The position numbers and the translations under genes were made by a program. A stretch of DNA of 64,000 nucleotides from Maratus speciosus (taxonomy: Eukaryota; Arthropoda; Arachnida; Araneae; Salticidae): assembly GCA_963932465.1 (NCBI GenBank), contig OZ010788.1, positions 201,626,559 through 201,690,558 on the forward strand, given 5' to 3'. The notes below the pieces were generated by a model. It searched no databases. It was given only the letters and a program-made list of their open reading frames with translations, and had not been told where the DNA came from. This document shows positions 48,981-59,889 of this stretch, in pieces (the first letter of the stretch is position 1; each line of letters starts with the position of its first letter).

Positions 48981-50273
48981 TAGGGTGTCAACGATTTAAA
49001 TCAGCGATTTAAATAATGATTTTAATCAAGTGATTTTTTTAAAAAAATCACTTGATTAAAATCAAAAATTTTCTGAATGTTTAAAATGACATAAAAAAGT
49101 ATTCAAATCTAAGATAAACATAATTTGGAAAGTTTCTACAGGTATTGTGACTTATGAATACACAAAACAAAGCTTTAAATAATTGTTTCTAAGCGTAATT
49201 CCTGAGTATTGTGAAAAATTTAAGTGCAGTAAGTTTGTAAAAAGCATGGTTTTTATCTAACAAACATAAAACACATTTAATTTAAAAATGATATTTAAAT
49301 CTAATATAACTTACAATGTCATAATTTCCTTTTAATAATCAAGTTATTCATTCTTTTATATATAATAAACGTAGCAATAGAGTGTCAATGATTTTAATCA
49401 ATTGATTTAAATCAGATGATAATCACATATTTTCTGATTTTTTTAAAATAGTGTGAAAAAGCATTATATAATCAGTAATGAAAATGATCAATAAATCACC
49501 TGTAAAAAATGTAATATTTGTTATTGTTAATTATAACAATATTAAACTGTGTAAAAATGAGTATTATACATTTAAAAAACATCTAACTAAATGTTAAATA
49601 ACTTCAAAACATTAAAATATTTAGTAGCTATTCAAATATTTTAATGTTGTGGGGGAAAAAAAATCTGATTTAAATTTCAAAAATATAATTTTTGTAATCT
49701 ATTTATAAATTATGTGCGAGTTTGCTGTATACATTGCTACAATTTTTGATCAATTTGATATACATATTATACATACGCTTTAGAACCTGCGTAAAATTAC
49801 TGGCTGCTTTATGAATTTATCACCTTTTTTTCAACCACTTTTTCAAAAATGTAGATTGCATTCTTAATTAAACAGTTAATTGTTTAATAATTAATTTAAT
49901 CTGTATCATCAATTTGAAAATAAATGCAATTTATCAATAACTTTAAAATATAAGCAGTATTTAATATTGGTTTACATAATTATTACAAAATATTAATGCA
50001 CATATTGTTGTATGTTACTAAAGAAATTTTTAATTAAAAGTTTTTTGTAATTTCTATAATTACATAATTAAAATTTTATTAATTAAAGCAAAAAAAAAAC
50101 ATAGATTATGTTAGTAATTGGAGGGTTATTCATTTTTGAAATGCTTAATTCTTGGTAGATGTTTAATATTTTAACACAGCGGAAAAAATCCTGAATCAAA
50201 AAAATCTGATTTAAATAAAAAAAATCAGATTTTTTTTATTTTTTTTTTTAAATTATGATTTTTTTACACCCTA
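48981..50273. mobile_element. hAT-like element with TAGGGTGT ends
   Basis: Left end TAGGGTGTCAACGATTTAAA, right end inverted TAGGGTGTAAAAAAATCAT. Many TGATTTAAATCA-type words near both ends and a perfect 46-bp palindrome at 49018-49063. Flanks are similar but not an exact TSD. Confidence 0.7.
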
Positions 50274-51067
50274 CAAATACCTCCATCCCAACCTAATGGA
50301 AATCCTGTGCACACTTATGTACCCATTGGATTATAAGCTTAAGATGTTAAGTGTATGGAAATCATGAGGATGAGCTACATTTAAAACCTACACATTAAAA
50401 AAATAATAATAAATTACTTTCACAAAATATTGTATAAAATAATTGCTGGAAATTTATCATTAACTTAGAGCACCAGTAACAGTTAAATATTTCTGCAGAA
50501 ATTATCTAATATCAGCTAATTAAAACATTATACATATTTTACAAGAAAAATAGATACTTTCTACTGAAAGGCAAATTTTAACTTAAAAATATTCCAGAAA
50601 ATTCAAATACTAAGATAAACCTTTATTGATTGCGGCAGTTATTTATTAACTTTTCAATGATTCAAAATTAATATAAATCATTAAACTAAAGATGCCTGGA
50701 GGAAAAAAAAATTAAAAATGACTATTTTGATTGCATTAAAATATAAAAATTCATTATTTAATTTCACCGTTTTTAAACCTCGGTCGCATAGTAACAAGTA
50801 ACATTGAAACAATTACCATAGTTTCACAATTTTAAACAAAATTAATACAATAAAACTGTCATAAATTTGTGAGACAAAATGTGCTTTGTTCGACACGCTG
50901 TTAAGGCTAAATTTTGTTATAAAAGAAATTGAAAGAGCAAATTTCAAACATGTTTTTAAGATCCAGATGTGTAATCAAACCAAACAAAAATACAAAAACA
51001 AAAGCAAAAAAAATGAGTCAACTACTTAGATTTTTTGCTATATGCAATTCAAAATTAATATACTGAC
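50274..51067. other. PDCD5 intron 1, 5' part
   Basis: AT-rich; no gene or bounded repeat seen between the hAT-like element and exon 1. Confidence 0.5.
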
Positions 51068-51136
51068 TAAACTTTGCTGCCCTTGCAATTCAGCTAAACG
51101 TTTAGCTCTCAATAATTGTAACTCTTCGTCGTCCAT
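51068..51136 (-). CDS. PDCD5: PDCD5 exon 1 (start codon, residues 1-23)
   Basis: First coding exon of programmed cell death protein 5, a small conserved DNA-binding, apoptosis-associated protein of animals. The start at 51136 has A at -3 and G at +4. The peptide MDDEELQLLRAKRLAELQG matches the family's N-terminal helix. The exon must end in phase 0 to join exon 2, which points to the donor after TTA (GTCAGT). That donor is weaker than the other four, so a slightly different boundary is possible. The start codon lies 655 bp from the divergently transcribed XPG start. Confidence 0.88.
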
Positions 51137-51791
51137 ACTTTTTTCAAGTTTCCGTGCTCAAGCGCTGAAGAAAAAAACAAAGTTGTATGGCAGCTTTTAG
51201 TTGTTTTCAGCAAAATTGTATGACAACTTTAAAAAAATAAAATTATGACATCCTTTAAAAAGCAGCATATATATGATTAATATTTCTTGAGCTCAAAAAA
51301 TTTTTCATTAAAAATAGAATATTTTTTATTTAAAACTGATTTTTAAAAATTTAATTTTTTTTATTATTATTATTCCAAGAACAGCAGTTGAAACAGATTA
51401 GTGATTTAACAGCTATTAAATACGTGATATCAGAAATCACAGTTTTAAAATAGGGTGCGTTTAAAATATAATCTGAAATATCTGTTTCTAACTATATGAT
51501 TGTATGATTTAATGAATAAACCAATCAGATCTCTTTATTTCGTTTGTTTACGTTTAACTCGGTTTCTTTCGATCACACAATCTTGTGGTTGTTTTTCGGC
51601 ATTCGTTTGTTTGTATTCAGTAAAAGATTAAAGCAAAATGTTATAGATTCTTAGGATATATATCATCAGAAAGTGCGTGTATTATTATAATTAATAAAAA
51701 AACGCACTTATATACAGTGGGTTGTGTATGAATAATTCTAAAGGAGAAAAATTGGTTCTGTAATTGCTGAATATTTTAATTTTGTTGAATT
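51137..51791. promoter_or_regulatory. Shared intergenic promoter region of PDCD5 and XPG
   Basis: The 655 bp between two divergent start codons must contain both 5' UTRs and, most likely, a bidirectional promoter. A moderately less AT-rich stretch lies at about 51538-51610. I see no TATA box that is convincing for either gene and no transposon in this interval, unlike almost everywhere else in the window. Confidence 0.6.
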
Positions 51792-54767
51792 ATGGGTGTT
51801 TTGGGACTCTGGCAGTTATTAGCACCAGTTGGACAGCCTGTAACTCTCGAATCTTTGGAAAATAAAATATTTGCTGTTGATATAAGCATTTGGTTGAATC
51901 AAGCCGTGAAAGGTTATCGTGATTCTACAGGAGGTTCGGTTCCAAATGCTCATTTATTAAGTTTATTCAGCAGATTGTGTAAACTTCTATTTTACAAAAT
52001 AAGGCCAATCATTGTATTCGACGGCGGCTTTCCAGAATTAAAGAAGCAAACAATTATTAACAGGCAACAAAGACGAGCAGCAGTTAAACAGCTTAGTAAA
52101 GATGTTGGTTTAAAAATTCTCTCTAATTATTTAGCATCTCAGCAACTAGGACAAACTATTAGAACTTCCAATTTGAAAAAAGTATCATTCAAAACAAAAG
52201 AAAAAGCACGTGATGAAATTTTTAAATTACCACCTTTGCCAGAAAGTTCCCAAAGCATTTTGTCAGATTCCATTGAATCTAATGATGATTTTGAAAGAAA
52301 GTTTACAAATTTCAGTAAAGAGGATATAAAATATTTGAACAAAATTGATATTGATTCAGATGATTTTAATGAACTTCCGCCTGATGTAAAGCAAGAGATT
52401 TTAAGTACTTTGAAAGAAGTAAGGAAGCATCGTACATGGGATCAGTTTGAAGAACTTCCTAAAGAATCTAATGAATTTTCTCATTTCCAAATGCAATGTT
52501 TACTTAAAAAGCGTAAACTTCAGAGCAAACTAGAAGAAGTGCAAAGGGATATAAGAAAGATAAACTCATCTGCTTATGTATCTCAGTACACAAGTGATCA
52601 TGTTATAGGTGAAACAAATAAAATCATGTCAGATGATACATCTTATTATGTGCTTTTAAAGAAAATTATTGAGTATGATGAGAAAGAGTTCAATAAAAAC
52701 TCTTCTGAAGATGTTAAACCTACTTCATCCATTATGGCTGACGCTAAAGATGCATTCATTAGAGATATTGAAAATATTGATTTTGATGAGGATTACTTTT
52801 CTTGTGATTCTAAAGAAGATAAGGCAGATATGAAAATAAAAACTGAAGTAGTTTCTTCTGATGACGAATTAAGTTATAATAAACCTCTTAAGAAAATTGC
52901 TAACAAAATCTGTACAGAAGTAAAAATTGAAAAGAATTCCTTGAATTTATCTGATGAAGAATGTGATGTTGATAATCCTCCTCCTTCAGATAATATAAAT
53001 GAGTTTAACAAAGAAATTATGTTCAAAGATTTAGAAAACAGTAATAATAAAAAAAGTGAGCAAATTTTTACTAATGATACAACAAACAATCGAGTTAAAT
53101 GCGCTGATTCTATCCAGTCTTTGACTCAAAAATCAGAAATAGCACATGACATTGATATGGATCTTGGGGAATCAAGATGTAATGATCATCAGTCCAGTCA
53201 GTTGCCTTCTGAAAAAGTGATAGTAGTTGAAGAGGAAAGCCAGGCAACTGTATCTAGTAATATTAATGACATAATACATCAGGATAAAAATGGTGAAAGT
53301 TGTAATTTGAATACCGAACATCATTCAAAAGGTCTTCAAAATGTCAAAAAAGATAAATCTGAAGCTTTTCCAACATCTGTAAACCAACACATCAGCAAAT
53401 CCCAAAATGAAGCAGCAGTTGAAAATAGTCAAAATAATAATTTATTTACGCTGCCCTATGATGAAACTGAAAGTTCAAAAAGTGACTTGATTTCAGAATC
53501 ATATAACATACCAATTGCTGTCAATGAAACTGTCAGTGAAGCAAATCTTGAACTTCAAGAAGAATTAGATGCAGCTACTGCTATTTTAGAAGCTGAACGA
53601 GCTAAACAAGATAGGCAGGCACGTACTGTTCAAGATCATATGATTGAAGAATGTAAAGAATTATTGCATCTTTTTGGAATTCCATATGTTGTCAGTCCTT
53701 TAGAAGCTGAAGCACAATGTGCGTTTTACGACATAATTGATTTTACTCATGGTACAATAACTGATGATAGTGATGTCTGGCTCTTCGGAGGTAAAAGAGT
53801 CTTTAAAAACTTTTTTACTCAACAAAGATTTGTAGAAAGCTACAAAGATAAAGAAATATTCCATCACTTTGGATTAAGCCGGAAGAACTTGATAAATTTT
53901 GCTTTGCTGACTGGCAGTGATTATACAGAAGGCATTGAAGGAGTTGGACCTGTGACAGCAATGGAAATTATTAGTGAATTTCCAGGTGAAGGCATTGATG
54001 CTCTTGAGAAATTTAAGAAATGGTGGTTAGAATCGAATAACAGTACAAAACCACCTGAGAATAAAATCAGAGCTAAACTTCGAAAATTCGTCTTACCACA
54101 AACTTTTCCAGATGAGAAAGTATTTGATGCATACTTAAATCCTGAAGTCGATTCTTCAATGGAAAAATTTACTTGGGGACGTCCAGATTTAGATGCATTA
54201 AGAGATTATACAAAAGAGAGATTTGGTTGGAACCAAAGTAAAGTTGATGATGCTTTGCTACCTATTCTTAAAAAATTAAATGAAAGTAATAAGCAAACCC
54301 ATCTAGATAGTTTTTTTACAGTGACATTGAAAAAGCAGACAAACTTATTTCCTAGCAAAAGAATAATGTCAGCACTCAAAAAAATTACTTCTCCTCAAAA
54401 ACTAAGAGCTGAAGAAAGTGGGGGAGGTAGTACATCTAAACAGAAATCCAAAATTTCAAGAAAAAAGACTGTGTCTAAAAAAAGTATTCAAAAGGCTTCT
54501 TCCATCAGAGGCAAAGGTAGACCTCGAAATTCAAAATCTCGCGGACCTGTTTTGAGTGAAGAAAGCTCTAGTGATTCAGATTCTTCTCATAAATTACAAA
54601 AGGAAGAAAGTGAGAGAACTAGTGCATTTAAACGAAAATCAAAAAGTTCAGAGAGTAAAATAGTACCTAAAAAAGTTACTCGTAAAACTGATTCTACAAG
54701 AGGTAGAAGTTCATCGTCTCAAGGTCCCGTTTTGAGTGAAGAAAGCTCTAGCGATTCAAATTCATGA
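51792..54767 (+). CDS. ERCC5: XPG/ERCC5 (Rad2-family) DNA repair endonuclease, single exon
   Basis: Structure-specific 3' flap endonuclease of nucleotide excision repair, nuclear, working with TFIIH and PCNA. The 991-residue frame starts at the conserved XPG N-domain (MGVLGLWQLL) and has no intron. D30 and D77 lie in the N-domain. The I-domain holds E638, E640, D659, D661 and D710, spaced exactly as the human catalytic set E789, E791, D810, D812 and D861. Residues about 190-245 match the conserved ELPPDVKQEIL spacer segment of the family. A long acidic, low-complexity R-region follows to about 585, then a charged helix leads into the I-domain. QTHLDSFF at 835-842 is a PCNA-binding PIP box. 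The basic/serine-rich tail (881-991) is an internal duplication with nuclear-localisation-like clusters. It is shorter than human XPG (1186 residues), mainly in the spacer. Vertebrate ERCC5 has many introns, so a single exon here means intron loss or an old retrocopy. The frame is intact and likely functional. Confidence 0.97.
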   Translation: MGVLGLWQLLAPVGQPVTLESLENKIFAVDISIWLNQAVKGYRDSTGGSVPNAHLLSLFSRLCKLLFYKIRPIIVFDGGFPELKKQTIINRQQRRAAVKQLSKDVGLKILSNYLASQQLGQTIRTSNLKKVSFKTKEKARDEIFKLPPLPESSQSILSDSIESNDDFERKFTNFSKEDIKYLNKIDIDSDDFNELPPDVKQEILSTLKEVRKHRTWDQFEELPKESNEFSHFQMQCLLKKRKLQSKLEEVQRDIRKINSSAYVSQYTSDHVIGETNKIMSDDTSYYVLLKKIIEYDEKEFNKNSSEDVKPTSSIMADAKDAFIRDIENIDFDEDYFSCDSKEDKADMKIKTEVVSSDDELSYNKPLKKIANKICTEVKIEKNSLNLSDEECDVDNPPPSDNINEFNKEIMFKDLENSNNKKSEQIFTNDTTNNRVKCADSIQSLTQKSEIAHDIDMDLGESRCNDHQSSQLPSEKVIVVEEESQATVSSNINDIIHQDKNGESCNLNTEHHSKGLQNVKKDKSEAFPTSVNQHISKSQNEAAVENSQNNNLFTLPYDETESSKSDLISESYNIPIAVNETVSEANLELQEELDAATAILEAERAKQDRQARTVQDHMIEECKELLHLFGIPYVVSPLEAEAQCAFYDIIDFTHGTITDDSDVWLFGGKRVFKNFFTQQRFVESYKDKEIFHHFGLSRKNLINFALLTGSDYTEGIEGVGPVTAMEIISEFPGEGIDALEKFKKWWLESNNSTKPPENKIRAKLRKFVLPQTFPDEKVFDAYLNPEVDSSMEKFTWGRPDLDALRDYTKERFGWNQSKVDDALLPILKKLNESNKQTHLDSFFTVTLKKQTNLFPSKRIMSALKKITSPQKLRAEESGGGSTSKQKSKISRKKTVSKKSIQKASSIRGKGRPRNSKSRGPVLSEESSSDSDSSHKLQKEESERTSAFKRKSKSSESKIVPKKVTRKTDSTRGRSSSSQGPVLSEESSSDSNS

Positions 54768-55320
54768 ATTTACTTACAATTATATTAATTTAACTTTTTA
54801 TAATATTTGTGATATTTATACTGATTCTACTTATTATGTTATTAAATATGTGACAAATATCACTCATATTTCAAATATACCTAATGAATGCATTTTGCTT
54901 AAATTGTGGGTTTATTTATAAATTAATTGTATTTTACCTAACTTTAGATCAGTATAAATATTCTTATCTTGTAATTAATTTCAGCTAACTTTTATAATTT
55001 AAATCTTTCTTTAGCGGTATCTGTACAAGTAAATTTAGAATAATTCCTTATTAGACAATATCGCTTCAGACTTTGTAACCCCACTACTATGAAAACCTGT
55101 CTAAAACAAAATTATTCTCTTAATCCTGTGCTTTCTATCTATATTATCTTATTCTATTTCATCTTCTAGTTTTAATGTATTTTTGAACTGCAGTCGAACA
55201 TGATTAATACAAGAAGCAAGGGAATTATAAAAGTCCTTATATTAACCGTTACTCGTGAAGATAATAAGAATCTTAAAAACTAAAACACGCAAATATTTGA
55301 ACTAATTACTATTATAAATT
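54768..55320. other. XPG 3' flank
   Basis: XPG 3' UTR at the start, then AT-rich DNA with no gene recognised. Confidence 0.5.
54841..54846 (+). terminator. Candidate XPG polyadenylation signal
   Basis: ATTAAA, a common variant signal, 74 bases after the XPG stop. No poly(A) tract follows the gene, so there is no fresh retrocopy tail. Confidence 0.35.
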
Positions 55321-55350
55321 CAGTTGTTATTTTCCAACTGGGCAAAAAAT

Positions 55351-55424
55351 GTCTGGGCCAGGATTCGAACCAGGGATCTCTTCGCTGAAACTACCAATGC
55401 TCTTCTAGCTGAGCTATCCCTGAC
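55351..55424 (-). pseudogene. tRNA-like sequence, third family copy
   Basis: Minus-strand GTCAGGGATAGCTCAG at the start and GGTTCGAATCC B-box, followed by ATTTTTTGCCCAGTTGG. Same family as 31137-31210 with a decayed anticodon arm. Its upstream part (minus sense) is interrupted by the hAT element beginning at 55462. Confidence 0.75.
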
Positions 55425-55461
55425 TAATCTGGAGGACACAATTCACCCAGCTAGAAATTGG

Positions 55462-58343
55462 CAGGGTTCGTTGATCTATATCCGATATTTATTTTCAAAA
55501 TATCAAGATTTTTTATGTTTTCATATTACTTCATGTTTATTTTCAAAATATCAAAGTGTGTGATATTTTCTATATTTGATATTTATTTTCAAAATATCAC
55601 CATGCAAGGTATTTTTGACATTTTCAGTGAAAACATGTGTAAATGAAATTTTCAACTGTTGTTCTGTAGATAAAGAACTTTAGTCTGTGGTAGTGACTTT
55701 TTTGGCCAAAGAAGAAAACAAATATATGGGTTAAATCGCAGTTTACTCTCTTTCGATACTCTGCCAATGTGACAACCCCGGTTTATCAGGCTGCTCCTCG
55801 GACGTCACCAAATATGGCAACCCAAAGATTTCTCTTGAGAGAGCAGTATGGTTTAAACTCCTTGTTTTGTAAACTGCTTTCTAATTGGACGCTTATTTTT
55901 TGTAAAAGGCTTTCTTATTGGACAAAAGAAGAGAATCAGGGAAAGTTTGAATTTCTTTGGAAGGTGCTACTTGCGGATTCGCCCGTAGTCTGCCATCTTG
56001 TTTCTTTGTTGATCATAGCCGATTTTAAATTTCTTTATTTGGATTTCTTTATTAATTTTTGTTGTTGTTTATGTTGTTAAATTAAGCATAAAGTGGTTAT
56101 AAATGACCAACAAAGAGACAAAATAGCGGACTCCGGGCGAATTCGCAAGTTGTTCCCATTGGAAATACGTTATTCATATTGCTGCAATGGATTTCACGTT
56201 GAAAAGTTGTGTCTGTTGCAGTCGCGGGATTTTTATTTGTTTTCTCATCTCGTATATTTTGAAACAAGTACCTATCTGGACAAATGTTTGACAGGTGAGA
56301 ATAAATATTCAATCAGTTATTTTTCTCTTATTTTTACCTGTATTTTTGAGCTTTGATTGAATTATTTTTGAAAAAGAGGCTGATTGTTCCAAGATATGAA
56401 TGACTAAAAATGATAGGTAGATTGAGTGATGCTTTTGAATGACATCCTAGAGTACAAGGTAAAATTATGAATAAAAAAACGGGATGTTCAGGAGGGCGGG
56501 AAACCCCCTGATTAAAGAAAAGGAAGGACCCCTCTGATTAAAAAAACTACAACATTGTTTTGCTCCCCTTACTGTTAACAAACGTTCTTTCTTAATAATT
56601 TGGGTAAGTGAAAATTTTGTTTTTTGGTATATTTGATAAAATATATTTTAAAAATATATTAAATGTATTTTTAAAATATGTATTTCGAAAAAAATTCAAA
56701 TTTTATGTATTTTTTATTTTCACTCAAAAATACAGGTTAAAATAAGAGAAAAATAACTGATCGAATATTTATTGTCCCTTTTTAAGCATTTGTCTAAATA
56801 GGTACTTGTTTCAAAATATACGAGAAGAGAAAACAAATAATAATTTTGCATACTCTCTCTCAGATGTTGCAGCTCCGGGAGTTAGTACGCAAAAATGCGC
56901 CAATTTGGCAATTTTTGAAAATCATGCCAAGAAGGAGATTAAACTGCGATCGCACCTTCCAATATTTATTTTCAAAATATCAAGATTTTTTTATATTTTC
57001 ATATTACTTCATATTTATTTTCAAAATATCAAAGTGTGTGATATTTTCTATATTTGATATTTATTTTCAAAATATCACCATGCAAGGCATTTTTGACATT
57101 TTCAGTGAAAACATGTGTAAATGAAATTTTCAACTGTTGTTCTGTAGATAAAGAACTTTAGTCTCTGGTAGTGACTTTTTTGGCCAAAGAAGAAAACAAA
57201 TATATGGGTTAAATCTTAAATCGCAGTTTATATGTTCCAAGCTTTATGTTTGAATTTTTTACTTTTAAATGTAGATTATGTGGGACATAATTAATTCAGA
57301 ACAGACATTAAAAGATAAACTGTCTAATTTAGATAATCAGTCATATATATATATAGTGCTGTCCTCTAAAAATAACCCACAGGAAAATGTATCCTAAAAA
57401 AAACCCACCCTTGAACTTAATCAAAAAAATCACAGAAGTCAAAATTTCTTTTTGTCCTGTTTCTATATGTCATTTACAATAATAAAAGCATTTAAAATTA
57501 CTTAAGTGTTTATTTAGTTTTTTATAAAATAAGCAAAAAATTACATTTATAAATTTTCATTTGTAAATCCTTCAATCTACAATTATTTAAATATTATTAT
57601 TTTTTTTCTTTTTTTTTTTTTGCAGAATTGTGTTTTAAAACTAATTAATAATGAAAGAAAAACTTTTGCTGTTTAATATTTTGATTTCTAGAAGTGTTTT
57701 TACATGTGGGTTATTTTTAGAAAAAAGTGGGTTTTTTTCAAAGTCTTGTTTAATTGGCTGCCATTTTGTAATATATTGATAGAAAAAAAAAATACTATGC
57801 ATTAAAATCTTAGTCAGGACAGGCTGTGAAAATGTAGCTACTTCAAATTGTTTTGTATTTTTTATTAAATTTTATATAGTGAGAAATTAAAAAAGTGGGG
57901 TTTTTTTAGAGGACAGCACAGTACAGCTTCATTGGAAAAGAATCTGTTCTGGCTTTGGCAGGAATAAAAAATAAGCTAAGCTTACATTTATGTTAAAATT
58001 TTTCAATGAAAAAAAATATTCTGTATTTAAAATTTTGTTTTATAAATTTATGATTTCTTGATAGTTGATACTGAATTCTGTAGTGTCTTTTTTTTTATGT
58101 ATAAAGCAAATTGTTTCTGTTTTCAATTAGTTGATCTTCAACTTTGTTTTAAGTGGGAAAAAAATGAACTTTTAGTATATTGTTTTCCTATTAAGTGCAA
58201 TATGTTTTAGGTTTTAATTTATATTATGCTTGAAAATATTCATTATCAGCAGTAAGTTGGCTATTTTGAAAATATCAGATATATATTGAAAATATCAGAT
58301 ATTTTTTATATTTTCCAAAATATCATGATTTTTACGAACCCTG
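55462..58343. mobile_element. 2.9-kb hAT-like element, TSD GAAATTGG
   Basis: Left end CAGGGTTCGTTGATC, right end inverted CAGGGTTCGTAAAAATC. Exact GAAATTGG at 55454-55461 and 58344-58351. Inside, a 265-bp block (55484-55744) is repeated directly at 56963-57230, and another (56250-56352) is repeated inverted at about 56705-56835. A short hairpin pairs 55976-56012 with 56109-56147. No transposase. Confidence 0.88.
57354..57921. mobile_element. MITE with GTGCTGTCCTCT inverted ends
   Basis: Left GTGCTGTCCTCTAAAAATAA, right inverted GTGCTGTCCTCTAAAAAAAC, both followed by CCCAC. Several further AACCCAC/GTGGGTT words inside. Nested in the 55462-58343 element. TSD unclear; TA possible. Confidence 0.7.
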
Positions 58344-58351
58344 GAAATTGG

Positions 58352-58709
58352 GAAATAAAAGATAGGCGTCAAATGATGCCTACTATAAATATCTGAGGTG
58401 TCAAATTAAAATTTTTAAAATTCATTTTTAACAAAACTGTATATATTATATTAATATAGATTGTATGTTACTTTTTTGAACAGCACGGATGTTTTGTTTT
58501 TGTTGAAAATTATTGAAGTTCTTAATCTCCAAGATTATAAAATTGAAGCAACTGTAAAACTGATGTAAAGCATTTTTAATTTTTATTATATTAAAAAATT
58601 AATAGAAGATGCACTTAATCTTATAAAACAAAATTAAAACTTGATAACTTCCTGTCCTAACAAATGAGAAACAAACTTTTATCCAATGTTGGTAATTCAA
58701 TTGAATTTC

Positions 58710-58745
<36 letters not shown>

Positions 58746-58760
58746 TGTATAACATATATA
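58352..58760. other. Intergenic, with a 32-base A run
   Basis: No gene. An A32 tract at 58712-58743 lies next to the Tigger-like element; no LINE or SINE body precedes it that I recognise. Confidence 0.4.
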
Positions 58761-59568
58761 CAGTCAACTCTGTGAAATCCACCGATGTATAATCTGCAAA
58801 CGTCTATTATCCGCACTACACGTTGGAATGTAAACGATGAAAATTGTCATTAACAGTTAAACTCATAATGGTAAATTTGGTATATATTTTTTTGAGTTAT
58901 CAATTTTCCAATGAATAAATATTTAAATATAAATTGGATTATAAATATTAAAATTTCCTTGAGTGACAAAATTTTATCTCTGAGAAAGAAGTAATGAGTG
59001 TTCATTTTATAGAATGCAGAAAAAAATTATTGACAGCAAACCAAAACTGAAACTACCATTCTGTTGTGTCAATTTTTAAAATAATGAATAATCAGTAAAA
59101 TTTGTATATTGTATACAGTGGCGTGGCATGAAAATTTTCGGTGGTCATCGCAATTATTTTAGTTTGTGGTGAAAAATTATTAACTCTAAAATTCAATGGT
59201 TGAATGTTCAAAAAAGAAACTTTAAATCTTACCTTCACTTATACATGAACTCCAAATGTTCTGCTAAAACTGGATCGTAGAGTTTTAAAAGCTTATTAAG
59301 AGTTTTAAAATATTGCTTGGTCATCGCCGCATCCAGCGATGACCGGACGCCACGCCACTGATTGTATATATTTTTTTTAATTTACTTAGTTATTAAATAT
59401 AATAAACCAATACTGCATTATGTTTTTCTTTTCCATTGTAATTGTAATCTTTGTGCAGTTGTTCCTAATTTATAGTCAGACTTAAAAAAATAAAATGTAA
59501 ACGAAGAGATGATCTATAATCTACAAAATGCTCAGTCCCTAAGTGTGCAGATTTCATAGAGTTGACTG
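58761..59568. mobile_element. Tigger-like element (TA duplication)
   Basis: CAGTCAACTCTGTGAAATC at the left, inverted CAGTCAACTCTATGAAATC at the right, TA on both sides. Contains a nested 245-bp hAT element. No transposase. Confidence 0.9.
59116..59360. mobile_element. 245-bp hAT MITE, TSD ATTGTATA
   Basis: Ends CAGTGGCGTGGCATG and inverted CAGTGGCGTGGCGTCC, with exact ATTGTATA at 59108-59115 and 59361-59368. GGTCATCGC near both ends. Confidence 0.92.
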
Positions 59569-59889
59569 TAATCCATCTACATTTGAATCTGTTAACATGA
59601 AATCAAAAGGTGCAGTAACTTTTTTTGTGTGTGTTAACTGTTAAAATAATAGTTAATAAATGTTAACAAAAAAAAAAGTTAGGCATCAAATTTTACAATC
59701 AAGAATAATTTTGTAGTTGTCAAATACAATATTGTAGTTGCATTTGACTAACAACCGCTAATTTTGAACACTCTTGCAGATAATGGAACTCCAGTAAATG
59801 CTGGATACATAATTACACTAGATTAATTTTAACTAATAATTATGTTAAAATTAATCTAGATTTACTATTGCTTTATCTCAATGTTAAAA

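Noticed and set aside
51792..54767. XPG as a processed pseudogene
   Set aside because: The frame is fully open over 991 codons with every catalytic residue present, and no poly(A) tail or TSD was seen.
55484..57230. LTR retrotransposon suggested by direct repeats
   Set aside because: No TG...CA ends, primer-binding site or polymerase frame; the repeats lie inside a hAT-type element with its own 8-bp TSD.
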